Shown in pieces: positions 35,718-43,942 of a DNA stretch of 64,000 bases. The translations under genes were made by a program, and so were the position numbers. The DNA comes from Microscillaceae bacterium. GTDB taxonomy: Bacteria; Bacteroidota; Bacteroidia; Cytophagales; Microscillaceae. The stretch is from assembly GCA_011390205.1 (NCBI GenBank), contig JAABSX010000013.1, positions 23,203 to 87,202 on the forward strand. The letters are read 5' to 3'. Positions within the stretch are counted from its first letter, which is position 1; each line of letters opens with the position of its first letter. The notes beneath the pieces were generated by a model. That model was not told where the DNA came from. It worked only from the letters and a program-made list of their open reading frames with translations, and searched no databases.

Positions 35718-36709
35718 TTGAAAAGCTGATTAGTGATTGCTTCTTTTAATAATTTTTCTTTTTGGATAGGCACTACGCCCAGATACTCACAAACCAAGCC
35801 ACCTGCTAGGTTTGCCAAGCCAGCCAACTGTATTGGAGGCAAGGCAAGTGCCAAACTTAAGGCAGCCACACTAATTACAGTATCTCCTGCCCCTGATACA
35901 TCTGCAATACTTCTCAAATGTGCAGGAAGACGTATTTTTTCTTCACTGGCATCCAAATATACACCTAATTCAGAGAGAGTAATGAATGCCTGCTCTAATT
36001 TTAATTTTTTCTTCAGCATGCCCACAGCTTCAGCAAGCTGTGCCTCATTGCTGGGGTCTAACTCTATTTTGAGTCCTTCTCTGAGTTCTTTTAGATTGGG
36101 TTTAAAAAAAGTAGCCCCTTGATAAGCAAAGAAATTGTCTTTTTTAGGATCTACCACAGTGGGTATGTTCTGCTCTTGAGCCGCTTGGATGATTTTCTGA
36201 ATAATCTCAGCACCTAGCACGCCTTTATCATAATCTTCAAAAATGAGAACATCTACTTTGGGCAACTGTTTGAGCACAAAGCCAAGCAGGAGCGCTCTGT
36301 CATCAGCATCAAGTGGATTTGTGAGTTCAGAATCTACCCTCAGAATATGCTGATGCCCCGCCAAGATTCTATGCTTGATGGTGGTAATTCTTTTTTCACT
36401 TGGCAAGATTCCTTCCACAGAAAGCCCTTCTGCCTCCATCAGTTTACGCAAAGCGAGGGCATCCTCGTCTTGCCCCACCACGGCACACAAAATGGGAGTC
36501 GCTCCCATCGCCTTGACATTGAGGGCTACATTGGCAGCACCTCCGAGGCGTTTTTCTCTTTTTCTGACATTGACTACAGGCACAGGGGCTTCGGGTGATA
36601 TCCGCTTGACATCTCCCCAGAGGTAAGAGTCTATCATTACATCTCCTATAATCAAGACCCTGAGATGGTTAAAATCTTCAAAAATCTGCTCAATAGTTTT
36701 TTGACTCAT
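35714..36709 (-). CDS. rfaE1: D-glycero-beta-D-manno-heptose-7-phosphate kinase (RfaE1/HldA-like)
   Basis: 331 residues, one PfkB/ribokinase-fold domain. Landmarks are VLIIGDVMIDSYLWGDV near residue 18, RLGGAANVALNVKAMG (ADP-heptose synthase type sugar-binding segment), VVDPKKDNF and DVSGAGDT with the catalytic base near residue 274. It phosphorylates heptose-7-phosphate at C1 for lipopolysaccharide core or S-layer glycan. The nucleotidyltransferase half found in two-domain HldE is absent, so a separate RfaE2/HldC is needed. It follows the aminotransferase gene after a 63-base gap with a perfect hairpin and overlaps trkH by four bases. Confidence 0.9.
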   Translation of the reverse strand: MSQKTIEQIFEDFNHLRVLIIGDVMIDSYLWGDVKRISPEAPVPVVNVRKREKRLGGAANVALNVKAMGATPILCAVVGQDEDALALRKLMEAEGLSVEGILPSEKRITTIKHRILAGHQHILRVDSELTNPLDADDRALLLGFVLKQLPKVDVLIFEDYDKGVLGAEIIQKIIQAAQEQNIPTVVDPKKDNFFAYQGATFFKPNLKELREGLKIELDPSNEAQLAEAVGMLKKKLKLEQAFITLSELGVYLDASEEKIRLPAHLRSIADVSGAGDTVISVAALSLALALPPIQLAGLANLAGGLVCEYLGVVPIQKEKLLKEAITNQLFK

Positions 36710-36720
36710 TGCATATATCA

Positions 36721-36758
36721 GATTATCCTCTTAGTATCTATCACCAAAGAGGATAATC
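36721..36758. promoter_or_regulatory. Perfect 12-bp inverted repeat between the aminotransferase and heptose-kinase genes
   Basis: GATTATCCTCTT (36721-36732) and AAGAGGATAATC (36747-36758) are exact reverse complements with a 14-base loop. No T-run follows on the minus strand, so it is not a standard terminator. It lies 12 bases before the heptose-kinase start codon and could be an operator, an mRNA processing/stability hairpin or a translation control element. Confidence 0.55.
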
Positions 36759-36772
36759 ATTTAGAATGGTAG

Positions 36773-37984
36773 TTATTTTAATTTGGCAAGGCTGTTTTTG
36801 ATGCGTTTCATGGCTTCTGTCAGCTCCTCGTCAGAGGCAGCATAAGAGATACGAATACACTCAGGCGCACCAAAAGCCGAGCCAGGCACCAAAGCCACAT
36901 GTGCATCACTGAGTAAGTAAAGGCATAAATCATCCGAATCTTGAATACTCTGTGTGCCATCGCTTTTGCCATAATAATGGCTTACATCAGGGAAAAGATA
37001 AAAAGCGCCTTGTGGCATATAAGTCTTGACTCCTTCTATTTCTTTGCAAAGCCCCAAGACCAAATCACGGCGGCGTTGATAGGCTTTTTTCATCTCAAAA
37101 GTAGGGGTCAAGTCACCGCTGATAGCCGTGTAAGCTGCTTTCTGGGCTATAGAGCAAGTACCCGAAGTAATCTGCCCTTGTATCTTATCACAGGCTTTTG
37201 CCATCCACTCAGGGCCTGCCATATAGCCTACACGCCAGCCTGTCATTGCAAATCCTTTTGAAAAACCATTGATTGTAATGACCCTATCACGGATGGCATC
37301 TACAGCTCCTATGCTAAAATAATCATCTTCAAAAGTGATGTATTCATAAATCTCATCTGCTACGACAAACACATGCTCGTGGCGTGCCACTACCTCTGCG
37401 AATGCCTCCAGCTCTGTACGGCTATACACAGTGCCTGTAGGATTGCTTGGAGAAGAATACAAGATTGCCTTTGTACGGGGGGTGATGGCTGCCTCTATCT
37501 GCTCAGGTGTTACTTTAAAATCATTGACGATGTCCCCTGTTACCAGCACTGCTGTTCCTTCTGCCAGTTTTACGATTTCACTGTATGATACCCAATAAGG
37601 TGCCAAAATCACCACCTCATCACCAGGGTTCAGCAATGCCATAAACACATTGGCCAGTGATTGTTTTGCACCTGTGGAGACCACAATGTTCTTGGCCTCC
37701 CAGTGTAGGTCATTGTCTCTTTTGAGTTTATTTGCAATGGCTTCACGCAAATCAAGATTTCCAGGCACAGCCGTATAAAAGGTATGCCCATCATCAATGG
37801 CTTGTTTTGCAGCTGCTTTGATATGATCGGGTGTTTGAAAATCAGGCTCGCCAAGGCTCAACTTAATAATGGGCTTGCCTTGTGCGGTAAGTTCACGGGC
37901 TTTTTGTGCCATGGCAATGGTTTGAGAGATGGCCATTTGGTTTACTCTCTCTGATAAGTGGAGGGTTGCTTGTTCTTTGCTCAT
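36773..37984 (-). CDS. PLP-dependent class I aminotransferase (aspartate aminotransferase type)
   Basis: 403 residues from the ATG at 37984. Fold type I features: LSLGEPDFQTPDHIKAAA near the N-terminus, PYWVSYSEIV, SSPSNPTGTVYS, VVADEIYE and the PLP lysine in NGFSKGFAMTGWRVGY (about residue 243), plus the arginine in PECIRISYA that holds the substrate carboxylate. It belongs with the Ib subgroup aspartate/prephenate aminotransferases. A longer reading from a TTG at 38014 is possible but that codon is part of a TTACTTTG box that looks like a promoter, so the ATG with MSKEQATLHLSERV is preferred. It starts the minus-strand series that continues with rfaE1 and trkH. Confidence 0.93.
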   Translation of the reverse strand: MSKEQATLHLSERVNQMAISQTIAMAQKARELTAQGKPIIKLSLGEPDFQTPDHIKAAAKQAIDDGHTFYTAVPGNLDLREAIANKLKRDNDLHWEAKNIVVSTGAKQSLANVFMALLNPGDEVVILAPYWVSYSEIVKLAEGTAVLVTGDIVNDFKVTPEQIEAAITPRTKAILYSSPSNPTGTVYSRTELEAFAEVVARHEHVFVVADEIYEYITFEDDYFSIGAVDAIRDRVITINGFSKGFAMTGWRVGYMAGPEWMAKACDKIQGQITSGTCSIAQKAAYTAISGDLTPTFEMKKAYQRRRDLVLGLCKEIEGVKTYMPQGAFYLFPDVSHYYGKSDGTQSIQDSDDLCLYLLSDAHVALVPGSAFGAPECIRISYAASDEELTEAMKRIKNSLAKLK

Positions 37985-38178
37985 TTTGATATTGAAATAA
38001 AATCCTTTTCGCAAAGTAAAAGATTTCCTATCAAATTACGTAAAAATATGCAGTGATTTTAAGGGGGAATCTCTCAAAAGAGAATCTTCTATAAAATTTG
38101 TACTATTTTATTGATTTTAATAGGAATGATAGCCATTATTTTCTTTTTTTGTGTTCCAACAATTAAATATACATAACT

Positions 38179-38661
38179 ATGATGATTAGCAATGATAAAG
38201 TAGTTTTCTATGAAAACTTCCTAAAGAGCACAGTAAGCAAGTCCCTCAATAAGCTACAGGCGCACAGCAAAGGGCTGTGGGGCAAGATGAATGCTCAAGA
38301 CATGGTTGAGCACTTAGAAATGGCCGTAACCTTGACTACCATTCTCAAAAACTCACCTATGCAAGCCCCTACCCCACTTCAAGAGAAATCCAGAACTGGA
38401 CTTATTTATGGAGATGAAGAAATGCCAAGAAATGTCCAAAACCCTGCTTTTAGATATGGTTTGCCTCCACATAAGTATCCTGATTTGGAGACGGCCCGTG
38501 AGAAACTGCTAGAAAAAATAGCCATGTTTTTTGAGAATTATAAAGACAAGCCCGATTTTCATTCTTGGACTATGTTTGCTGGAGATTTGAATTATGCCGA
38601 AAATTTAGCCTTTCACTACAAGCATTTTAAACACCATTTATCACAGTTTGATTTGCTTTAA
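38179..38661 (+). CDS. DUF1569-like protein of the DinB superfamily
   Basis: 160 residues. The pattern WGKMNAQDMVEHLEMAV near residues 33-50 (tryptophan, then N-x-x-x-M-x-E-H) and the C-terminal HYKHFKHHLSQFDLL match the DUF1569/DinB four-helix bundle, in which spaced histidines bind a metal. Bacterial members are small-thiol-dependent transferases or of unknown role. It is divergent from the aminotransferase gene and ends 23 bases before a terminator. Either ATG at 38179 or 38182 could be the start. Confidence 0.85.
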   Translation: MMISNDKVVFYENFLKSTVSKSLNKLQAHSKGLWGKMNAQDMVEHLEMAVTLTTILKNSPMQAPTPLQEKSRTGLIYGDEEMPRNVQNPAFRYGLPPHKYPDLETAREKLLEKIAMFFENYKDKPDFHSWTMFAGDLNYAENLAFHYKHFKHHLSQFDLL

Positions 38662-38684
38662 ATTAATAAGTGGCGACACAAAAC

Positions 38685-38717
38685 AAAAAAAGCGGCCTCT
38701 AAGAAGTCGCTTTTTTT
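38685..38717. terminator. Bidirectional terminator between the DUF1569 gene and the tRNA-Val pair
   Basis: AAAAAAAGCGGC and GTCGCTTTTTTT form a 12-bp stem (one G-T pair) with a nine-base loop and A/T runs on both sides. It ends the plus-strand gene and the minus-strand tRNA transcript. Confidence 0.85.
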
Positions 38718-38727
38718 AAAAAATATG

Positions 38728-38802
38728 TGGGACCTGAGGGATTCGAACCCCCGACCCTCTCGGTGTAAACGAGATGCTCTGAACCAGCTGAGCTAAGATC
38801 CC
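38728..38802 (-). tRNA. tRNA-Val (anticodon TAC), copy 1
   Basis: On the minus strand the 75 bases fold into a normal cloverleaf: acceptor GGGATCT with AGGTCCC (one T-G pair), D-arm TAGCTCAGCTGGTTCAGAGC, anticodon arm TCTCG-TTTACAC-CGAGA with anticodon TAC, and T-arm GGGGGTTCGAATCCCT. CCA is not encoded. It is identical to copy 2 upstream. Confidence 0.97.
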
Positions 38803-38837
38803 GATGTATATTTTTGTAAAGCAAAAATTAAAAGAAG

Positions 38838-38912
38838 TGGGACCTGAGGGATTCGAACCCCCGACCCTCTCGGTGTAAACGAGATGCTCTGAACCAGCTG
38901 AGCTAAGATCCC
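38838..38912 (-). tRNA. tRNA-Val (anticodon TAC), copy 2
   Basis: Same 75-base cloverleaf as copy 1, 35 bases upstream of it on the minus strand, so both come from one precursor. CCA is not encoded. A promoter (38956-38986) lies about 44 bases before its 5' end. Confidence 0.97.
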
Positions 38913-38955
38913 TTTAATTTTTGGCTTATTCCATTTCTCTTCCAGAATTGGATTG

Positions 38956-38986
38956 CAAATGTAGGATGTTTCGGGTAAGTTTCCAA
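38956..38986 (-). promoter_or_regulatory. Bacteroidota-type promoter of the tRNA-Val pair
   Basis: On the minus strand TTG (38986-38984), a 20-base spacer and TACATTTG (38963-38956), a full TAnnTTTG match. Confidence 0.65.
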
Positions 38987-39038
38987 CATTTGCCCAGATA
39001 TTTTTTTTATTTTTTTTTGGGCTACAAAAAAATGTCTG

Positions 39039-39431
39039 TTAGCCTTTTTTGGAAGTGAGGCTTTTTTGTGTGCAAAGTCGCTTTGTCTCTGTGATTCGGA
39101 GAGGATGCACAGGCGTGTCTATGACCTGTTCTTCTGCCCCCAAGAGTGCATCTAAATCTGTGGTGCTGTAGGGCTGTATAAGGTTTCCCTCTATGCTCCA
39201 TTCTTTAAGTTGATTGTCTTCTTCGCTTCGGAGTATTTCCACAAAATCTTGCAGCATTTCTGCCTCTGTGCGGTCTTGCTTGACTTCTCTATTGGGCTCA
39301 TATTCTGAAAAGGGGAACAATATAGAAATCTGTGAGGGATAGTGATATGTAAGGTAAGGCAACATAAAAAAACAGACTGCACTGAGGCAGCAAAGCTGGA
39401 TGCTGATGTCAAAATTTTTGGCTATTTTCAT
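39039..39431 (-). CDS. Small membrane-anchored protein of unknown function
   Basis: 130 residues. Residues 10-28 are hydrophobic (IQLCCLSAVCFFMLPYL), a single membrane anchor or uncleaved signal; the rest is hydrophilic and acidic, with a helix EAEMLQDFVEILRSEEDN near residues 57-74. No family recognised and no sorting tail. The coherent membrane segment followed by a soluble acidic part supports a real gene, but it stands alone, 127 bases upstream of the tRNA pair on the same strand and with a long gene-free region before it. Moderate confidence that it is expressed. Confidence 0.55.
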   Translation of the reverse strand: MKIAKNFDISIQLCCLSAVCFFMLPYLTYHYPSQISILFPFSEYEPNREVKQDRTEAEMLQDFVEILRSEEDNQLKEWSIEGNLIQPYSTTDLDALLGAEEQVIDTPVHPLRITETKRLCTQKSLTSKKG

Positions 39432-40170
39432 GGCTATTAAGATTAATGATGATGTCTATCTGCTATGGAACACTGTCAAGAGATTTAATTTTCTTGACCA
39501 ACTTCTATGAATATAAAACTGAAATTCAAGTGTTTTTCGTAGATATTCTCTCGATAGTCCTTTGCTTTTATATTTAGTCGCCTTGATGCCCTTAAAATTG
39601 GGTAAAAAAAATGATATTTACAAATAATTACCCATTTTTAATAGTGCCCAAAGCCGAAGACTTCTTCTACATTCTTATAAATACACTTGTTGGCTTAAAG
39701 ACATTTTTTATACATAAAGGGTTGCAAATAAGTACCTCTGCTAAAATAGTTTGTATTATTGTTTAGTTATAAGCAGTTGAAAATCAGCATATTGAGTGAT
39801 TATCCATTTACTTAGCTTGTCTTATTTTTTACTTTGATTGTAAGTTTTGAAAAGAAGATTCTGGCAAAATGCCCTGATAGCTCTGCCAAAAAGGTGAAAA
39901 ATGATTGAAAATTATCTTTTTGAGCAGGCAATGCGTTATATTGGATGTTTATTTATCTTGAAAATCATACTGCTGCCTATTTTTGTAAGACAGTGCATTG
40001 AAAAGTGCAGCCATATATGCTGCTCGAAAGTATTCACAAAACCCTGTTTCAATGGTTTTTTAAGAAAAATACGTGGCATCCAGGTTGCCCTCAAAATCCG
40101 CCTCAAAAAAATATACGCATTTTGTAAAAGCCTACTATGTAGTATTCCATAAAACTGAATAAACTCTAGC
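39432..40170. other. 739-base region without a convincing gene
   Basis: Very AT-rich at 39480-39840. Two opposite-strand frames overlap at 39901-40256 but have poor composition (cysteine and basic stretches without pattern) and no family likeness, so I do not call them. The part near 40060-40150 is less AT-rich and may be decayed coding sequence. No clear promoter box for the transglutaminase-like gene. Confidence 0.5.
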
Positions 40171-41010
40171 ATGATACGTTCTTTTATTTTTGTTTTCTTG
40201 GTGTTGGGTCTGCTTTTTACACTGATTGCCCCTGAATTAATCCAATTCGCTGACATTCAAAAAACACTGTTGGGCAGCACAGTGCAAGAAAAAACCTCTT
40301 GTGATTCGCTTCCTAGTTCAGCTGCTTATCAGCAGGCTTGGTATGATTTATCACAGGAGCAAGCGTTTGAGGTCAATGTGTCTGTAACGGGTGAAAACCT
40401 CTGTGAATCTACAAGCTACAGAGATGCTCTAGAGATTTCTACTTGGAAAGATGATTATGATTACTGGAGGCAGGTGTATGTCTCTCTGATACAATTTGAC
40501 AAGCCCAAGATGCAAGCCATTTTCCGACAGTTTGCAAAGCTACGCACAGAAAAAAAACTGGGCTACGCCGAGTTTGCTGAAGCCGTCATTACATTTACCC
40601 AAAATATCCCTTATGTCTTGGTCTTGAATAAATCGGCCAAAGAAGCTCTAGAAGATGGTGAATTTTATAGAAACTATATCGAGATAGAGCAAAGACCTTA
40701 TATAGAAAATGTAAAACATGGCATACACTCTCCTATTGAGTTTTTGCATACCCAAAAAGGAGATTGTGATACACGCACCATCTTTGCCTACAGCGTGCTG
40801 AGCTACTTTGGCTATGATGTGGTCATCGTCAATACTGCTGCACATTCTATGCTGGGCATCAACCTGCCAGGGCATGGCTCGAGCATCACCCACCATGGCA
40901 AAAAATACTACCTATGGGAGGTAACACAGCCTGGCTGGATACTGGGCATGGTAAGCCCCGAACACCAGCAAAACCAACACATCTGTGTGCCTAGCCTCCA
41001 CGAACATTGA
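40171..41010 (+). CDS. Transglutaminase-like (papain-fold) membrane-anchored protein
   Basis: 279 residues. Residues 3-20 are hydrophobic (membrane anchor or signal). The catalytic-type triad of the transglutaminase-like fold is visible: cysteine 199 in KGDCDTRT, histidine 225 in TAAHSMLGI, and an acidic residue at 250 in YYLWEVTQPGW. Such bacterial proteins are mostly periplasmic cysteine proteases or peptidoglycan/peptide amidases of unknown substrate. Residues 50-180 are helical and specific to this protein. It has no close neighbour on the plus strand other than the thioredoxin-like genes 110 bases downstream, which may also act in the periplasm. Confidence 0.82.
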   Translation: MIRSFIFVFLVLGLLFTLIAPELIQFADIQKTLLGSTVQEKTSCDSLPSSAAYQQAWYDLSQEQAFEVNVSVTGENLCESTSYRDALEISTWKDDYDYWRQVYVSLIQFDKPKMQAIFRQFAKLRTEKKLGYAEFAEAVITFTQNIPYVLVLNKSAKEALEDGEFYRNYIEIEQRPYIENVKHGIHSPIEFLHTQKGDCDTRTIFAYSVLSYFGYDVVIVNTAAHSMLGINLPGHGSSITHHGKKYYLWEVTQPGWILGMVSPEHQQNQHICVPSLHEH

Positions 41011-41119
41011 AGTGCTTGAGAATGAAAGAATGATACACAAAAAAATGTTAAATATCTGATAATGAGCAATCATTCAGCGCCTCTTCGGGTTTTGTGTCTG
41101 AGTTTGTAAATATCCAAAA

Positions 41120-41602
41120 ATGACTATGAAAAAAATATCACTGCTCTTATTTTTTGTCTTTCAAGTATATGCCCTCTCTGCCCAAGAGATAAAACTGGTC
41201 AAAATAGACCAAGTGCTGGCAGAGATGAACAAAAACGATGATACTACCCGTGTGCTCAATCTCTGGGCTACTTGGTGTGCCCCTTGTGTGCATGAGCTCC
41301 CTTTCTTTGAAGAAGTCTATCAAGAAACTCATCAAAACCAAAAAATCAAAATCATCCTTTTGGCAGTAGAAGATTACGAAAACAAGGTAAAAAAACTGGT
41401 TCAAAATAAAAATATCCGTGCAACAGTCTGGCTGCTCGATGAAAAATATGCCAACGAATGGATTTCAAAAATAGAAGAAGATTGGGGAGGCGAGATACCT
41501 GTTACAAAAATCCAAAACAATGCAAATGCTGAAACTATTTTTCATTCTGGCGAACTCAAAAAAGAAGAATTACAGATGCTTATCCAAAAGATTTCTAAAT
41601 AA
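41120..41602 (+). CDS. TlpA-like thiol:disulfide oxidoreductase
   Basis: 160 residues. Signal peptide of about 20 residues (ALSAQ), then a thioredoxin fold with the active site WCAPC in NLWATWCAPCVHELPF near residues 50-65, which is the TlpA/ResA type. It should reduce or oxidise cysteines of exported proteins, for example apocytochromes. The usual cis-proline is in GEIPVTKI. Two ATG codons (41120 and 41126) are possible starts. The next gene, another thioredoxin-fold protein, starts 38 bases later, so the two are probably co-transcribed. Confidence 0.92.
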   Translation: MTMKKISLLLFFVFQVYALSAQEIKLVKIDQVLAEMNKNDDTTRVLNLWATWCAPCVHELPFFEEVYQETHQNQKIKIILLAVEDYENKVKKLVQNKNIRATVWLLDEKYANEWISKIEEDWGGEIPVTKIQNNANAETIFHSGELKKEELQMLIQKISK

Positions 41603-41640
41603 ATAAACCCTCAATTCATTTTAATACAAATTACAAAACA

Positions 41641-42270
41641 ATGAAAAAACAACTCATTTTCTCACTTGCACTACTGACAGGTCTCGTATTTTTACTGAGC
41701 AATACTTACAAAACGGAAGGCTATAAAGTGGGCGATGTGGCCACTGACTTCAAACTCAAAAACATAGACGGAAGTATGGTTTCTATGGCAGATTACAAAG
41801 ATGCCAAAGGATTCATAGTCATATTTAGCTGTAATCACTGCCCCTTTGTAATAGCCAGTGAAGACCGAATAGTGGCGCTAGACAAAAAATTCAGCCCTAA
41901 GGGATATCCTGTCATTGCTATCAACTCTAATGATATAGTTGCTTACCCTGATGACTCCTTTGAAAACATGAAAGTGCGTGCCAAAGAGAAAGGCTTTACT
42001 TTCCCTTATTTGGTGGATGAGACACAAGAAATAGCCAAAAAATATGGTGCTACCAAAACGCCCGATGTCTTTATCCTAAAAAAAGAAAAAGTCAATGGTG
42101 TAGAAAAACTCATCGTCAAATATACGGGCTCTATCGACAACAGTGTCAGAGATGAAACTGCCGTTACAGAGACGTATGCCGCAGATGCCATCAATGCACT
42201 CTTGAAAGGCAAAAAAGTGCCTTTAGAAGCTACCAAATCTATTGGCTGCTCTATCAAATGGAAAGAGTAA
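41641..42270 (+). CDS. Thioredoxin/peroxiredoxin-like exported protein with CNHCP motif
   Basis: 209 residues. Signal peptide or anchor at residues 1-22. The redoxin fold has GDVATDFKLKNIDG, the motif SCNHCPFV (C-x-x-C near residues 60-63) and ATKTPDVFILKKE with the cis-proline. This CNHCP form belongs to a subgroup of AhpC/TSA-like proteins of unknown substrate that is frequent in Bacteroidota and Planctomycetes. It is the second gene of the TlpA pair. The role in envelope thiol balance is inferred from export and neighbour. Confidence 0.88.
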   Translation: MKKQLIFSLALLTGLVFLLSNTYKTEGYKVGDVATDFKLKNIDGSMVSMADYKDAKGFIVIFSCNHCPFVIASEDRIVALDKKFSPKGYPVIAINSNDIVAYPDDSFENMKVRAKEKGFTFPYLVDETQEIAKKYGATKTPDVFILKKEKVNGVEKLIVKYTGSIDNSVRDETAVTETYAADAINALLKGKKVPLEATKSIGCSIKWKE

Positions 42271-42350
42271 ACTGATTTTAGTGTGTATTTCTCTAAAGGA
42301 AAGAGTCGTTTGGGCATTGCTCAATCGGCTCTTTCCCTTTTTTGTGGGGG

Positions 42351-43688
42351 TTAGGCTTCTTTTTTCAATGTCTTCTTGTAGGTTTCAAGGCAACGCTCAC
42401 GGGCAAATTTATGCTCTACCATGGGTTTGTAATGCATCTCCTGAAACTCAGGCACCCACTTGCGGATATATCTCAGCTCGGGGTCAAACTTTTTGGTCTG
42501 TGATTCGGGGTTAAAAATTCTAAAATACGGAGCAGCATCCGTACCCGAACCTGCCGCCCATTGCCAGCCACCATTGTTAGAAGAAAGCTCATAATCTAAG
42601 AGTTTTTTGGCAAAATAAGCCTCTCCCCATCTCCAGTCTATCAGCAGGTGCTTGGTCAGAAAACTTGCCACTATCATCCGCACACGGTTGTGCATAAAGC
42701 CTGTGGCGTTGAGCTCTCGCATGCCTGCATCCACTATCGGATAGCCTGTCTTTCCTTTGCACCATTTCTCAAAATCATCTGTATCATTTCGCCAGTTTAT
42801 TTGGTCATATTCTCTTCGGTAAGATTCTTTGACCACGTGCGGAAAGTTGTCCAGAATCATCATATAAAAATCTCTCCAGATAAGTTCATTGAGCCAAGTA
42901 CCATTCAGTTTGGAGGCTTTGCGTGCCATTTCACGGATGCTCACCGTACCAAAACGCAAATGCACACTCAGGCGGGTTGTGCCTTTTTTGGCTGGGAAAT
43001 TTCTCTGTTGGTCATATACTTTTACGATTTCTTCTGGAAAATCATTGCTCGGAAACGCCATGCCCACAGACTCGAAGCCCATTTCTGACAGAGAAATCAT
43101 AGTGCCAAGATTCAGCGAAGCAAGCATCTGCTCATCAGCATTTGCCAAGCCAGAAAGATGCTCCTCACTGGGGCATTCAGGCAGTCCTTCTTCTTCAAAT
43201 CTGGCCTTCCACTTTTTAGAATAAGGCGTGAAGACACTATAAACCGTCTCTTGATTGCTTAATATTTCCTGACGCTCAAAGATACACTGGTCTTTAAAGG
43301 TATGAAACTCAATCTGTTTATTTTGCAGCAAATCCCCCACTTCCTTGTCTCTTTGTTTGGCATAGGGTTCATAATCGTGGTTGGTATAAACTGCCGCTAC
43401 TGGCAGGGTCTCGGTCAATGTCCGAAAAATATCCAGCGGCTTTCCATATCTGACGAGTATATCTTTTTGAAGCCCTTGTAGCTGCTCTTTGAGTGCCTCG
43501 ATGGTCTGATGTATAAACTCCACCCTTCGGTCTTTTCGGTCTTCTAAATCTTCCAGAATATCTTGGTCAAAAATAAACAGTGGAAGTACGTTTGAGTGGT
43601 TTTTGAGTGCATAAAAAAGCCCTGTATTGTCGTGAAGGCGTAAATCTCTTCGAAACCAAAAAATAGAAACTGTATCGGATTGTGGCAT
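42351..43688 (-). CDS. phrB: Deoxyribodipyrimidine photolyase (class I cryptochrome/photolyase family)
   Basis: 445 residues. Starts with SIFWFRRDLRLHDNTGL (antenna-binding domain). The FAD domain shows TTRLSVHLRFGTVSIRE, NELIWRDFYMMIL, KGKTGYPIVDAGMREL, GFMHNRVRMIVASFLTKHLLIDWRWGE (quoted in parts) and the NNGGWQWAAGSGTDAAPYFRIFNP block. These are the residues that hold FAD and the flipped-out dimer in CPD photolyases. It repairs UV-induced cyclobutane pyrimidine dimers with light. Single gene, convergent with the thioredoxin-like pair and divergent from glyS. Confidence 0.96.
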   Translation of the reverse strand: MPQSDTVSIFWFRRDLRLHDNTGLFYALKNHSNVLPLFIFDQDILEDLEDRKDRRVEFIHQTIEALKEQLQGLQKDILVRYGKPLDIFRTLTETLPVAAVYTNHDYEPYAKQRDKEVGDLLQNKQIEFHTFKDQCIFERQEILSNQETVYSVFTPYSKKWKARFEEEGLPECPSEEHLSGLANADEQMLASLNLGTMISLSEMGFESVGMAFPSNDFPEEIVKVYDQQRNFPAKKGTTRLSVHLRFGTVSIREMARKASKLNGTWLNELIWRDFYMMILDNFPHVVKESYRREYDQINWRNDTDDFEKWCKGKTGYPIVDAGMRELNATGFMHNRVRMIVASFLTKHLLIDWRWGEAYFAKKLLDYELSSNNGGWQWAAGSGTDAAPYFRIFNPESQTKKFDPELRYIRKWVPEFQEMHYKPMVEHKFARERCLETYKKTLKKEA

Positions 43689-43907
43689 AAGTAAATGTAG
43701 TAATTATCAAGTTTTTACACAAAAAATAGTGTGCTGTAAATGTATTCAGACACATCTGTAGCATTTAATGATTTATTAAAAAACCAAACCCATAACTGCC
43801 AGAGATAGTTTAAACTACCTTTTCTGAGAAGCCACTCCTTACTCCAAAATGGGCAATCATTTGATAAAACACTAAAAAAAATTGTCCTCTGAAAAAAACG
43901 CCTTAAG

Positions 43908-43938
43908 TTTGCAGGCAAATTAAGGAACAATATCTTTG
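43908..43938 (+). promoter_or_regulatory. Consensus Bacteroidota promoter of glyS, nearly touching the start codon
   Basis: TTTG (43908-43911), exactly 19 bases, TATCTTTG (43931-43938). The ATG of glyS is at 43943, four bases after the -7 box, so the transcript should begin at or within a base or two of the start codon (leaderless). Confidence 0.8.
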
Positions 43939-43942
43939 CACT

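Noticed and set aside
37985..38014. Longer start (TTG) for the class I aminotransferase
   Set aside because: The TTG is part of a TTACTTTG promoter-like box, and the ATG at 37984 gives the usual family start.
39901..40256. Two overlapping opposite-strand frames of 83 and 106 codons
   Set aside because: Poor residue composition, no motif or signal, and mutual overlap; likely chance frames in AT-rich or decayed sequence.
43806..43817. TAGTTTAAACTA palindrome upstream of glyS as an operator
   Set aside because: 12 bases, AT-rich, about 90 bases before the promoter; too likely by chance to list as a site.
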